NCBI GenBank assembly: GCA_913052445.1
Contig: CAJXDP010000013.1
Coordinates: forward strand, 1 to 38,023
DNA from: an uncultured Formosa sp.
Lineage (GTDB): Bacteria; Bacteroidota; Bacteroidia; Flavobacteriales; Flavobacteriaceae
Length of the DNA: 38,023 bases
Direction of reading: 5' to 3'
The notes below the pieces were generated by a model. That model was not told the DNA's origin. It worked only from the letters and a program-made list of their open reading frames with translations, and searched no databases. The position numbers were made by a program, and so were the translations under genes. This document shows, piece after piece, positions 27,353-36,063 of the stretch (position 1 is the stretch's first letter; every line of letters begins with the position of its first letter).

Positions 27353-28491
27353 GAAACACGTTTTATTGCTAATTCAATAATTTCTTTTGAAGCACATAAT
27401 GAGAAACGAATATAGCCTTCACCATTGCTCCCAAATATAGTTCCTGGAGCAATAAATAAATGATGCTCTTTTAATATTTTGTCGATAAATTCTTCGGACT
27501 TAAGCCCTTTAGGCAATTTAGCCCATACAAACATTCCTGAGGTGTTTTTTTCAAAAGAACAATTCAAAGCAGTTGCTAGTTTCCACACTAATTCACGCCG
27601 TTGTGAATAGATAAGATTCAAGTCGCTAAACCAAATTTTAGAGCTATTTAGAGCCTGAATCGCCCCTTTTTGAATGCCATAAAACATTCCAGAGTCCATA
27701 TTACTTTTAACTTTAATAACATTATCTAAGTGATCCTTAGAACCAATTAACATGCCAACACGCCAACCAGCCATATTAAATGTTTTACTTAATGAGTTCA
27801 ATTCCAAACAAACTTCATTAGCTCCTTCAATATTAAATATACTATTCGGTTGATCATTTAGAATAAAACTGTAGGGGTTATCATTAATAATTAGGATATC
27901 ATTTTCTTTTGCAAAATCAACAAGTCCTTTTAAAATCTCATTATCTCCCAAGGTCCCCGTAGGCATGTGGGGATAGTTGACCCACATTAATTTGACCTTA
28001 GATACATCCATAGACTTTAAAATTACTAAGTCTGGCTGCCAATTAGAGCTGGACTTTAAGTCATAAAAAACTGGGGAAGCCCCTACTAATTTGGTGACAG
28101 ATGTATAGGTGGGATAGCCGGGGTTTGGAATCAATACAGCATCTCCTTCGTTAAGATATGCCATTGAAATATGCATTATTCCTTCTTTACTCCCAATTAA
28201 TGGGAGCACTTGGTTTTCAGGATTAACCAATACATTATAATGAACTTCATAAAAGTTTGATATTGCTAATCTAAGCTCAGGTAATCCTTGATAACTTTGG
28301 TATTTATGCGCTGTTGAATCTGACAAACTATCTATTATAGCATTGATTGCAGCTTTTGGAGGAGCTAAGTCTGGACTACCTATTCCTAAATTAATAATTG
28401 GATTACCAGCAGTCTTAAGCCCATTTACCTGTTTTAATTTTTTGGAAAAGTAGTATTCTTCGACTGTTTGTAAGCGATCTGCTGTTATCAT
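27349..28491 (-). CDS. Pyridoxal-phosphate class I/II aminotransferase (aromatic/prephenate-pathway)
   Basis: A 380-aa fold-type I aminotransferase. Features include NLGIGSPDLAPP (33-44), YQGLPELRLAISNFY, the PLP-stacking and Asp regions (NPGYPTYTS, NDNPYSF), the Schiff-base Lys in SLSKTFNMAGWRVG, and the terminal IRFSLCASKE with the carboxylate-binding Arg. It overlaps pheA and tyrA by 4 bp on either side. From this context it probably transaminates phenylpyruvate and 4-hydroxyphenylpyruvate to Phe and Tyr. Similar enzymes are also annotated as aspartate or LL-diaminopimelate aminotransferases. Confidence 0.9.
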   Translation of the reverse strand: MITADRLQTVEEYYFSKKLKQVNGLKTAGNPIINLGIGSPDLAPPKAAINAIIDSLSDSTAHKYQSYQGLPELRLAISNFYEVHYNVLVNPENQVLPLIGSKEGIMHISMAYLNEGDAVLIPNPGYPTYTSVTKLVGASPVFYDLKSSSNWQPDLVILKSMDVSKVKLMWVNYPHMPTGTLGDNEILKGLVDFAKENDILIINDNPYSFILNDQPNSIFNIEGANEVCLELNSLSKTFNMAGWRVGMLIGSKDHLDNVIKVKSNMDSGMFYGIQKGAIQALNSSKIWFSDLNLIYSQRRELVWKLATALNCSFEKNTSGMFVWAKLPKGLKSEEFIDKILKEHHLFIAPGTIFGSNGEGYIRFSLCASKEIIELAIKRVS

Positions 28492-29318
28492 TTTTTTTTC
28501 GCGTTTTTATATTCTCCCAGTATCTTAAATTCTTCAGCTATAATTTTCATGATCGCTTTTCCTTTTTCAAAATCTGAGTATGCTTCAAAAGTAACATCTA
28601 CAAAGAAGGCATATTTCCAAGGCTTATCAATTTTAGGAAGTGATTGAATTTTAGTTAAATTTAAATTACAGTCACTCATCACGTTAAGCATAGTCGCTAA
28701 ACTTCCCCGCTTGTGGTCTAACTGGAATTTTACTGATGCTTTGTTTATAATTTCGGAGTCTTGAATATTAGGATCTCTTTCAAGAATAACAAAACGTGTT
28801 TCGTTGTGCTTAATGGTCTGTATGCTTTCTTCTAAAATGTCTAAGTCAAATAGATTAGCAGCTTCAAAGCTAGCTACTGCTGCAACGCCTGTAATTTGTT
28901 CCTCATGAATTCGTTTGGCAACTTCAGCAGTGTCAGTATCTTCAATTAATTTAATGTGAGGATAATGCTTAAAAAACTCTTTGCATTGTAATAAAGCCAT
29001 TGGATGTGAGAATACTTCTTTGATATCACTTGTTTCTTGTCCACTAAGGGCCATTAAGTTATGTTGTATATCTAGAAAAAACTCACCTGTAATATGTAAA
29101 TTTTGATCATCAATATGAGCGTAGTTGGGTATAATTGAACCCGCAATAGAGTTTTCTAATGCCATAACAGCCACTTCTGTATCTCTGCAAATTAAACTTT
29201 CCACAACTTCTCCAAATGACAGACACGGACGTACCTCAACACACTCCTCAAAATAAATTTGGGAGACAATATGATGGAAAGACCCTTCAATTCCCTGTAT
29301 AGCTACTCTTTTTATCAT
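28488..29318 (-). CDS. pheA: Prephenate dehydratase with C-terminal ACT domain
   Basis: A 276-aa monofunctional enzyme producing phenylpyruvate. The catalytic domain (about 3-180) shows VAIQGIEGSFHH, ALENSIAGSI and the hallmark NETRFVILER with the catalytic Thr-Arg-Phe. The ACT domain (about 192-270) has HKRGSLATMLNVMSDCNLNLTKIQSLP, the position of the GALV/ESRP-type phenylalanine-binding loops, so feedback inhibition is likely. It is the first structural gene of the operon. Its ATG sits directly after the T-tract of the attenuator terminator. Confidence 0.96.
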   Translation of the reverse strand: MIKRVAIQGIEGSFHHIVSQIYFEECVEVRPCLSFGEVVESLICRDTEVAVMALENSIAGSIIPNYAHIDDQNLHITGEFFLDIQHNLMALSGQETSDIKEVFSHPMALLQCKEFFKHYPHIKLIEDTDTAEVAKRIHEEQITGVAAVASFEAANLFDLDILEESIQTIKHNETRFVILERDPNIQDSEIINKASVKFQLDHKRGSLATMLNVMSDCNLNLTKIQSLPKIDKPWKYAFFVDVTFEAYSDFEKGKAIMKIIAEEFKILGEYKNAKKK

Positions 29319-29347
29319 AAAAAAAAATCCCGATGTTTACATCGAGA
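29319..29347 (-). terminator. Attenuator terminator in the Phe/Tyr operon leader
   Basis: Minus strand: 8-bp stem TCTCGATG/CATCGGGA (one G-T pair), loop TAAA, then nine T, ending directly before the pheA ATG at 29318. The 5' arm contains CTCGAT, which can instead pair with ATCGAG at 29395-29390. It is placed before the structural genes, not after, so it is a regulatory terminator. Confidence 0.85.
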
Positions 29348-29395
29348 CTTATATTTAAAATTTATAGTGATAAATTATATACATGATGCCTCGAT
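29341..29395 (-). promoter_or_regulatory. Antiterminator structure of the Phe/Tyr attenuator
   Basis: On the minus strand ATCGAG (29395-29390) is exactly complementary to CTCGAT (29346-29341). The space between them is closed by a second perfect hairpin, AATTTAT-CACT-ATAAATT (29376-29359), with flanking TATAT/ATATA. The base stem uses the terminator's 5' arm, so the two folds exclude each other. The upstream arm is inside the last codons of the leader ORF. Confidence 0.75.
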
Positions 29396-29452
29396 TTCTT
29401 TTCTAAAAAAGAAGTAATAAAAACTATAAAAAATATAATTTAGATTTATCAT
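29375..29452 (-). CDS. Phe/Tyr leader peptide of the pheA operon
   Basis: A 25-codon ORF (ATG 29452-29450, TAA 29377-29375). Residues 6-16 read YIFYSFYYFFF, that is nine Phe or Tyr in eleven. The tail is short and charged (RKEIEAS). This is the design of an amino-acid-sensing leader peptide. A ribosome stalled in codons 6-14 leaves the antiterminator arm at 29395-29390 free, while one that reaches the stop codon covers it and lets the terminator fold. No Shine-Dalgarno site is seen, as usual in this phylum. No homology is needed for the call; it rests on codon content, position and the mutually exclusive hairpins. Confidence 0.85.
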   Translation of the reverse strand: MINLNYIFYSFYYFFFRKEIEASCI

Positions 29453-29687
29453 ATGCAACAAGCTCTTTAGCTAAAGTATCTATTTTTTGTTTAATTTAAA
29501 ATTAAATAAGATTTTTTTGTTATCAAAGTAATAAAATTATATATAATTTAATAAAACGTGATATGAATTAATTAAATGTTTTTTTTTTCGTTTATTATAG
29601 AATAAACTTAATCGAGATGAATGAATTAAAAATAAATACAATTTATAGAGATCTATGTTATAACTTTTTTATTCGTTGAATATTCTT

Positions 29688-29695
29688 TAAATTTG
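29688..29695 (+). promoter_or_regulatory. -7 promoter element of metK
   Basis: TAAATTTG is an exact TAnnTTTG match. It predicts transcription from about 29700 and a leader of about 115 nt before the metK ATG. The -33 region is T-rich (29665-29670) without a clear TTTG. Confidence 0.5.
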
Positions 29696-29702
29696 CAATT
29701 AT

Positions 29703-29816
29703 AATACAGAGGACAAATTTGATCTGATTGCAACCTCATTAAAAAACAGCTAAAACAGTACTCTACTACTCTATAGCTTTGCAATTTTATTACATTGTTC
29801 TCATAAAACATTATTT
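29703..29816 (+). promoter_or_regulatory. Structured metK leader, possible SAM-responsive riboswitch
   Basis: GAGG (29709-29712) pairs with CCTC (29734-29737) around a segment ending GATTGCAACC. An A-rich linker and AGCTAAAAC follow, then AGCTA/TAGCT arms (29748-29752 and 29774-29778). The GCAACC...GCTAA order recalls the core of S-box (SAM-I) aptamers, and metK is a classic target. However, the sequence does not fit the standard SAM-I pairing, so the family assignment is tentative. Confidence 0.4.
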
Positions 29817-31067
29817 ATGAGTTATTTATTCACCTCCGAAAGTGTTTCAGAAGGCCATCCAGATAAGGTTGCAGATCAAATCAGTGACGCCCTAATTGAT
29901 CATTTTTTGGCTTTTGATCCAAGCTCAAAAGTTGCTTGTGAAACCCTAGTCACGACGGGACAGGTAATTCTTGCGGGAGAAGTTAAATCAAAAACCTACT
30001 TAGATGTACAAAAGATTGCACGTGACACTATAAATACTATAGGATATACTAAGGGTGACTATATGTTTGACGGCAACTCTTGTGGAGTACTTTCTGCGAT
30101 TCATGAACAGTCTGAAGACATTAATAGAGGAGTAGACAGAGTTGATGATGATCAAGGAGCAGGTGACCAGGGGATGATGTTTGGTTATGCCACCAATGAA
30201 ACTGAGAACTATATGCCTTTAGCATTAGACCTTTCGCATAGGATACTAATAGAATTGGCAGATATGCGAAGAGAAGAAACGGATATTCCGTATTTGAGAC
30301 CCGATTCCAAAAGTCAAGTTACCATAGAATATGATGACGACAATACACCAAAACGTATAGAGGCCATTGTAATTTCTACACAACATGACGATTTTGATGA
30401 AGAAACCATAATGCTAGCTAAAATTAGAGAAGATCTCAAAACAAAGCTAATTCCAAGAGTTATTGCGAAGCTACCTAAACATATTCAAGGATTATTTAAT
30501 GATCAAATTACCTATCATATCAACCCAACTGGAAAGTTTGTAATTGGTGGGCCTCACGGAGATACTGGTTTGACAGGAAGAAAAATAATTGTAGATACCT
30601 ACGGTGGAAAAGGGGCACATGGCGGCGGTGCCTTTTCAGGAAAAGACCCTAGCAAAGTGGATAGAAGTGCAGCTTATGCCACTCGTCATATAGCTAAAAA
30701 CATGGTAGCATCGGGACTCTGTTCAGAAGTACTTGTTCAAGTCAGCTATGCGATTGGGGTTGCTGAGCCAGTAGGTTTATTTATTAACAGTTATGGAACT
30801 TGTCCATTCAATTTGACTGATGGTACGATTGCGTTGAAGATCTCAAAGCTATTTGACTTGAAGCCTGCAGCAATTGAAAAACGATTAAAACTAAGAAATC
30901 CCATCTATAGTGAAACTGCTTCTTATGGGCATATGGGACGAGAAAACAAGTATGTTAGAAAGATTTTTCATCAACCTAATGGCGAAAGTAAATCTTTGGA
31001 TGTAGAATTATTTACATGGGAAAAATTGGATTATGTAGATGCTATAAAAAATGAATTTAACCTATAA
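29817..31067 (+). CDS. metK: S-adenosylmethionine synthetase
   Basis: A cytosolic enzyme forming SAM from ATP and methionine; 416 aa. Signatures: [19 protein letters not shown] (10-28), [12 protein letters not shown] (the hexapeptide-type motif), [22 protein letters not shown], and the P-loop-like [19 protein letters not shown]. It carries a modest acidic insertion around residues 165-190, common in Bacteroidota MetK. The product SAM is used by RlmN and QueA encoded in this window. The gene is monocistronic and ends 1 nt before the convergent transporter gene. Confidence 0.97.
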   Translation: MSYLFTSESVSEGHPDKVADQISDALIDHFLAFDPSSKVACETLVTTGQVILAGEVKSKTYLDVQKIARDTINTIGYTKGDYMFDGNSCGVLSAIHEQSEDINRGVDRVDDDQGAGDQGMMFGYATNETENYMPLALDLSHRILIELADMRREETDIPYLRPDSKSQVTIEYDDDNTPKRIEAIVISTQHDDFDEETIMLAKIREDLKTKLIPRVIAKLPKHIQGLFNDQITYHINPTGKFVIGGPHGDTGLTGRKIIVDTYGGKGAHGGGAFSGKDPSKVDRSAAYATRHIAKNMVASGLCSEVLVQVSYAIGVAEPVGLFINSYGTCPFNLTDGTIALKISKLFDLKPAAIEKRLKLRNPIYSETASYGHMGRENKYVRKIFHQPNGESKSLDVELFTWEKLDYVDAIKNEFNL

Positions 31068-31068
31068 A

Positions 31069-31899
31069 TCAACTCAAAAGCCAGGCACCTGAAATCACCA
31101 TAATCAAAGAAATTATATACTCCCATTTAAAGCGATCCTTTAATAAAAAAACGGCAAGTATCATCGTAAAAATTGAACTAGAAAGACTGATAATATTTGA
31201 TATGAAAGGGTCTGTGGTTTTAAGACCATACATCCCTGTTATTACTGCTAAAAAGACCACTAGGGCCATTAAGTAAATAAAATCTAGCTTCAAAACTGAT
31301 ATCGCAGGCTGCTTTAAATAGTACAACAAGACTGCCGATACAACTAAAACCATAATCTCCTGATGCACGACTAAAAAAAAGAAGTCATGTGTTTGTAAGT
31401 TGTACCATTGCATAATAGCTGTTGTGGAGAAACATATCGACATTAAAAACAAATTACGATGGGTAGAAAAATCAACTTTTTTAGAACTGTTACGTTGATT
31501 CCGAAGAAAAACAAAAAAGCCTAATGAAATAACAATAAGTCCAATGGCGTAGTTATTTGGGATAATATGTTCAATATAATACAAATAGGTAGCTGAAAAT
31601 AGTGCTCCGAATAAACTATAATGAATAAACGTACTAATAGAACACTTTTTGAGTGCATAAATCATAAAGACTAAACCTAAAGCGCCAACAAAACATGTTA
31701 AGTTAATAAATACAGCCTGACCAATCGTGTTATAGAAAGTATAATTGTTATAATTAAACATTAATACAAATACTCCAATAAAGCTGGTTATAATAGATCG
31801 CTTAACGATAACTTGTAACGGAAAATAGCCGGCAACTATCCATTTCCATAAAATATTATTAACTGCAAAAAAAAGTGCTGATAAAATTAAATATAACAT
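31069..31899 (-). CDS. EamA/DMT-like transporter, about ten membrane segments
   Basis: A 276-aa multi-pass inner-membrane protein with two halves of about five hydrophobic helices. The first helix, LILSALFFAVNNILWKWIVAG, and the ending FLLKDRFKWEYIISLIMVISGAWLLS match the drug/metabolite-transporter pattern (the E in the last repeats is typical of EamA). Substrate unknown. It begins 6 nt after the end of the upstream unrecognised gene, so the two are probably co-transcribed. Confidence 0.75.
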   Translation of the reverse strand: MLYLILSALFFAVNNILWKWIVAGYFPLQVIVKRSIITSFIGVFVLMFNYNNYTFYNTIGQAVFINLTCFVGALGLVFMIYALKKCSISTFIHYSLFGALFSATYLYYIEHIIPNNYAIGLIVISLGFFVFLRNQRNSSKKVDFSTHRNLFLMSICFSTTAIMQWYNLQTHDFFFLVVHQEIMVLVVSAVLLYYLKQPAISVLKLDFIYLMALVVFLAVITGMYGLKTTDPFISNIISLSSSIFTMILAVFLLKDRFKWEYIISLIMVISGAWLLS

Positions 31900-31905
31900 A
31901 TTAGT

Positions 31906-33222
31906 TTAGAAATACTTTTTTAAAAACGATAAATTAAAACGTTTAAAACCTGTTACTTTTACAAGCTCTGAATATTCCGCTTCAATACTTATTAACTCAC
32001 GAGGATGGGCTGTAGTTTGCAATTCTAAATGGTAACTAGTAATAAGATAGAATAGTTTCAAATAAGCATAATATGAGTTTGTTTTGGACCTGTCCAAGGT
32101 TACTAGGTTTAGGTTATAACTTGCTAGATCATAGTCCTTATTTTTTATTTTAACTAAAGCTAAAGAAATTAAATATGTGTTTTGAGTAGCATAATAACGC
32201 CAATTATTTGACTCAAATAATTCCTTTGAAAATTCTGAAAACAAGTATTCTATTTCATCAATAGCTTTTATAAATATAAGCGCCGGGAATACCTCAATAA
32301 AGAAAACAGAAACATGCTGGGTTTTAGCAACTTTTGAGATTTTAGTTACTAAATTATTTATGGGCTTAGATTCTTTAAAATAAGTTGTTATAATCTCATA
32401 CCCTAATAATCTACCTAGTAGTGCTGGATATAGTTTTAATTTAGAAATATTTGGTTTATAGGGTTTATAAGTTGATTTTCCTGAAAGAAATAAATTATAT
32501 TGCCAAATTAAGTTAGAAAACAGTTTGTTTTCAGGTTTTTGGTCCGCCAATATTCGATTTTTAATGAAGAATCCGTAGTAGCCATTAAAATTAGAGTAGT
32601 CTATATAAAAATCTAAAATATCAGTTTTAAAGACATAATCATCATGTAATAACGGAGCTAAGTTTTCATATTGGGGCCTTGAGAGAGTTCTTAATACTGC
32701 TCCTACAGCATAAGCTATTTTTAAAACCTCTATTACTTCTTCGGAATTAATATTATTTTCTTTAAATAGTAAGCCCGGACTTCTTTTAAGAAAAAGGATC
32801 TTTAATAAATCTAGCCTTTCTCGTCTAATAAATGACTTGATTAAAGAGCTAATGTGATACACATAATCGTTATGAGGCTTTAAAACTTCTAATCGATTTA
32901 TCATTTCGGGGGTTAAAGAATCTGCGTTTTCAAAATCAGAAATAAAAGTCCATCTATCCCAGTTCGCATCTTTATCTACAAAAATTGAAAAGTTAGAAAA
33001 GGATTTATATCCTAAAAACTCACATAAAGTATCTAGAGTTTTTAATTGAGGGGCGCCCGATGGTAAGAACCCAAAAAAACGTCTTAATGTATTAAATCCA
33101 ATCGGACGTAACACATTGATTGTAATTTGTTGATGTAAGTACTTAACGTCCGATTGTCTTTTGAGCTTAAAGCCCAACTTTTGGTCAATTTCAGACTTTA
33201 GCTTAAATATTAGAGAATCCAT
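31906..33222 (-). CDS. Unrecognised protein with possible DNA-binding-like N-terminus
   Basis: A 438-aa soluble protein with no signal peptide or membrane helix. I do not recognise the family. Residues about 20-80 contain VKYLHQQI, RPIGFNTLRRFFGFLPSG and TLDTLCEFLGYKSFSNFSIF. This arrangement, S/I-x-x-TLRRFFG then LDTLCxFLGY, recurs at the N-terminus of many Bacteroidota regulatory-type proteins and looks helix-turn-helix-like. The rest (90-438) is alpha-helical, with Tyr/Leu-rich stretches that could be TPR-like repeats (EIEYLFSEF, YLISLALVKIKNKDYDLASYNL). It lies 6 nt upstream of a DMT transporter gene and may regulate or accompany it. Confidence 0.6.
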   Translation of the reverse strand: MDSLIFKLKSEIDQKLGFKLKRQSDVKYLHQQITINVLRPIGFNTLRRFFGFLPSGAPQLKTLDTLCEFLGYKSFSNFSIFVDKDANWDRWTFISDFENADSLTPEMINRLEVLKPHNDYVYHISSLIKSFIRRERLDLLKILFLKRSPGLLFKENNINSEEVIEVLKIAYAVGAVLRTLSRPQYENLAPLLHDDYVFKTDILDFYIDYSNFNGYYGFFIKNRILADQKPENKLFSNLIWQYNLFLSGKSTYKPYKPNISKLKLYPALLGRLLGYEIITTYFKESKPINNLVTKISKVAKTQHVSVFFIEVFPALIFIKAIDEIEYLFSEFSKELFESNNWRYYATQNTYLISLALVKIKNKDYDLASYNLNLVTLDRSKTNSYYAYLKLFYLITSYHLELQTTAHPRELISIEAEYSELVKVTGFKRFNLSFLKKYF

Positions 33223-33326
33223 AGCTGACTAAAATACAACATGATAAGTAAAATAGGGCTAACTATGGGCTAAAATAATTTTAGATATCGTGTTCGTGTA
33301 ACTAATTTAGAAAATGACTTGAATGA

Positions 33327-36038
33327 CTAAAGCTCGAAACGAACACGAAACGTTAAATATCGTGGTTGAATAAAGTATTCTGTAGCACTAACTGAAATAT
33401 TAGAGGCATTGCTTTGGTTTTGCGAACGTGTATCGAGTAAATTAGTAGCTTTTAACTCATATTCAAACTTTGAATCCTCATCTTTTCTGTAAGATAAAGA
33501 TGCATTCCAAAATTCATAGGTATTAATTGAACTCTGTTCATCACTAAAATCATTATAAGAGTAATCTGTTCTAAAAGTAAAGGACTTTAGAAATAATGCA
33601 TCTATTTCGATAGTAGGGCTTTTAGTAAAAAACTTAGTCGTGTTGGCTCCTAAATTGTTATCCTGTATTGAATATCGATAACTTAAATCAACGTTTGGTG
33701 CTGTTCTAAAATTAGTTCGAAATTCGGCTCTATATGTTTGTGAAAAGCTTTCATTTACAGAACGTCTACCCTGGATAAATTGATTAAACTTGGAGTAATT
33801 TAAGTTAGCTCTAACGGACCCTCTTAGTTTACCAAAAGTACGCTGGTAACGCCCAGTAGCTGAAAAATTTTCATCCGCAAAATTGGAATTAAAAGGAGTA
33901 GAAACTCGAATTACACTACCAGGTGTAAAAATAGATTCAGTTCTAATGTTATCAATGCTTTTATTATAATTGATGTTAGCAAAAATATTAGTATAATTAA
34001 ACATATTAAAGCTATAGTATGATAAGTTAACATTATGAGAAAGCGCGCTTTGCAACTCTGGTGACCCAGTAAATAACGAATTATAGTTATTCAAAACTAG
34101 ACCACTTGCAAATTGTGAAACATCTGTAAACTGTGTTTGCATTCGATATGTTAAATTCAATGTTTCGCTCTTTTTAATATCATACCTCATATTAAAATCA
34201 GGTAAAAACCTATAAAAATTATCAGTGGTTTTCTCATTAAATTGAGTATTTGAAATTGAATATGCATGCGCAGAAACACCAGGTGTAAAAGTGAAATTAT
34301 TATATTTTAATCGATAATGTAACCCTAAATAAACGTCTGAAAAATTGTAAGCAATATCATTAGTCGATAAACCTCCAGCAATTGCAGGGGTTGGATCAAG
34401 TACTGTTTGATCATCTAAGTTTTGAAAGATCTTAGAATCAAATTGCTGACGACTTGCAATGGTTCCAAGTGTAAAATTAATATTGCTCTTCTTGTTGAGA
34501 ATGTTCCAATAGTCTAACTTTGCATCAACTTGATTAGACTGTACTCTCTTTTCCTGAGCTAGATTATAATTTATTTGAGAACCGTTCAAACCTAAATCAT
34601 TGGCTGTTCCGCTATAATTAGCTTTATCTTCTAAAATGGCATTATAAAATGGATCTTCATCTTTTATTAGATGCTGAGCCTCAAAAGCAAAAATATTAGT
34701 TTCGTTAAGCGTGTAATAATAATTCAAACTTTGATTAAAACTAAATGGATTGATGTCTTCAAGCTGATTAATTGAACCATTAATAGAAGAGTTGAATTGC
34801 TGGTCTTGAGAGCTTTTAGATAAATTTCCAAGGGCCTCGTATTCAAGTTGGTTATTAGCATTTGGTTGAAACTTCGTGGTAAGCTTAGCCAACCCCAGGT
34901 CATTATTTTGAATGGTATTACTTTCTGTATCTTCATTAGGAATTCCAAGGTCAGCATCCGAATATTGAGTGCTTCTATTTTCTTGTAATTCATTTTTAGT
35001 GTTTGAAAAGATGGCAAACCCACCAAAATCCAAAGTCTTTTTTGGAGACCAACTAAAATTAGCAGCAGCAAACTTGGTATTAATGTCTTTGGCTCTGTTA
35101 TTTTGTAATACTAATGAACTAATATCGTTGTTACCCAAGCTTAAGTTTGTACCGCTGTTTTGGCTTGGTGATTTAAATCCACCAGAAAAATTATAATAAT
35201 CTCGCCGAGAAAAACCAACTTCACCAATATTATTTAAATCTCCAATAAAATTAATGCTATATTCTGGGCTATAATAAAACAATTTTGGTTGGGCTAAGTA
35301 AAGGTCATTTGCCTCAGAATCTCCAGCTCCAACAGTAATATTTCCAAACCAGAAATTTTTCTTTCCTTCTTTTAACTTGATATTAATAGCTATGTTGTCT
35401 TGGTTATTGGTAACACCTCCTAATTGACCAACTTCCGAATAATTTTTTAAAACCTGAACCTTATCTACAGCATTGGAAGGGATGTTTTTTGTGGCTAACT
35501 TAGTATCCCCGTCAAAAAAATCTTTTCCTTCAACCATCAACTTAGTGACGACTTTGCCTTCCACTTCAACTTGACCATCATCATTAATTTCAACGCCTGG
35601 GAGGTTTTTAAGAACATCTTCTAGTTTTCTTTCAGTACCGGTATTAAAAGAGTCCGCATTGTAAACTAAGGTGTCTCCGCTAATAGTTACCGGCATTTCG
35701 TAAGTCAGTTCTACTTCGTCTAAAGAGTTGTCCTGAATCAAAACAAAATCCTGAGTGATGTTGGATTCTTGTGTTTCTAATATTTGGTCCAAAGACTTCA
35801 TTCCTATATAACTCGCTTGAATATTATAGGTTGTATTCTTTTTTAAATCCAAACGAAAAAGTCCTTCATCATTAGTTATCGCATAAGAATCTAATGTCTT
35901 ACTAGCTTTATTAATCGCGATGACATTTGCTAACTCTAATGGGCTCCCTAAACTGTCTTTGATAACTCCTTCAAGCTTAACTTGTGAAAAACTCGCTATA
36001 CTAAGCGAAAAAAATATGATTGAGATAGTATACTTCAT
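33327..36038 (-). CDS. TonB-dependent-receptor-like outer membrane beta-barrel protein
   Basis: 903 aa. The signal peptide is about 1-19 (ending ASFSQ). A CarboxypepD_reg-like domain covers 20-110 (LEGVIKDSLGSPLELANVIAI). A plug-like domain is around 115-230: GDTLVYNADSF, LEDVLKNLPGVEINDDGQVEVEGK, VDKVQVLKNYSEVGQL. The rest is a beta-barrel ending in RFRVRFEL with a terminal hydrophobic residue. This is the OMP_b-brl_3 type often found beside GLPGLI proteins. No clear TonB box or SusD partner is seen. It is the third gene of the run after two GLPGLI genes (25-nt gap). The transported substrate is unknown. Confidence 0.88.
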   Translation of the reverse strand: MKYTISIIFFSLSIASFSQVKLEGVIKDSLGSPLELANVIAINKASKTLDSYAITNDEGLFRLDLKKNTTYNIQASYIGMKSLDQILETQESNITQDFVLIQDNSLDEVELTYEMPVTISGDTLVYNADSFNTGTERKLEDVLKNLPGVEINDDGQVEVEGKVVTKLMVEGKDFFDGDTKLATKNIPSNAVDKVQVLKNYSEVGQLGGVTNNQDNIAINIKLKEGKKNFWFGNITVGAGDSEANDLYLAQPKLFYYSPEYSINFIGDLNNIGEVGFSRRDYYNFSGGFKSPSQNSGTNLSLGNNDISSLVLQNNRAKDINTKFAAANFSWSPKKTLDFGGFAIFSNTKNELQENRSTQYSDADLGIPNEDTESNTIQNNDLGLAKLTTKFQPNANNQLEYEALGNLSKSSQDQQFNSSINGSINQLEDINPFSFNQSLNYYYTLNETNIFAFEAQHLIKDEDPFYNAILEDKANYSGTANDLGLNGSQINYNLAQEKRVQSNQVDAKLDYWNILNKKSNINFTLGTIASRQQFDSKIFQNLDDQTVLDPTPAIAGGLSTNDIAYNFSDVYLGLHYRLKYNNFTFTPGVSAHAYSISNTQFNEKTTDNFYRFLPDFNMRYDIKKSETLNLTYRMQTQFTDVSQFASGLVLNNYNSLFTGSPELQSALSHNVNLSYYSFNMFNYTNIFANINYNKSIDNIRTESIFTPGSVIRVSTPFNSNFADENFSATGRYQRTFGKLRGSVRANLNYSKFNQFIQGRRSVNESFSQTYRAEFRTNFRTAPNVDLSYRYSIQDNNLGANTTKFFTKSPTIEIDALFLKSFTFRTDYSYNDFSDEQSSINTYEFWNASLSYRKDEDSKFEYELKATNLLDTRSQNQSNASNISVSATEYFIQPRYLTFRVRFEL

Positions 36039-36063
36039 AGAACTCTAATTAATATAAATTGTA

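Larger units (their letters stand above)
29319..29816. other. Divergent pheA/metK intergenic region (498 nt)
   Basis: It holds, from left to right, the Phe/Tyr attenuator (29319-29452), a very AT-rich stretch (about 29453-29687) with no recognised gene, and the metK promoter and structured leader (29688-29816). For the minus-strand operon only a weak promoter-like sequence, TTACTTTG near 29522-29529, was found. The central part may have more elements that I cannot identify. Confidence 0.6.

Noticed and set aside
29319-29452. T-box riboswitch in the pheA leader
   Set aside because: No T-box core sequence is seen and the class is not expected in Bacteroidota. The Phe/Tyr-rich leader ORF with exclusive hairpins explains the region better.
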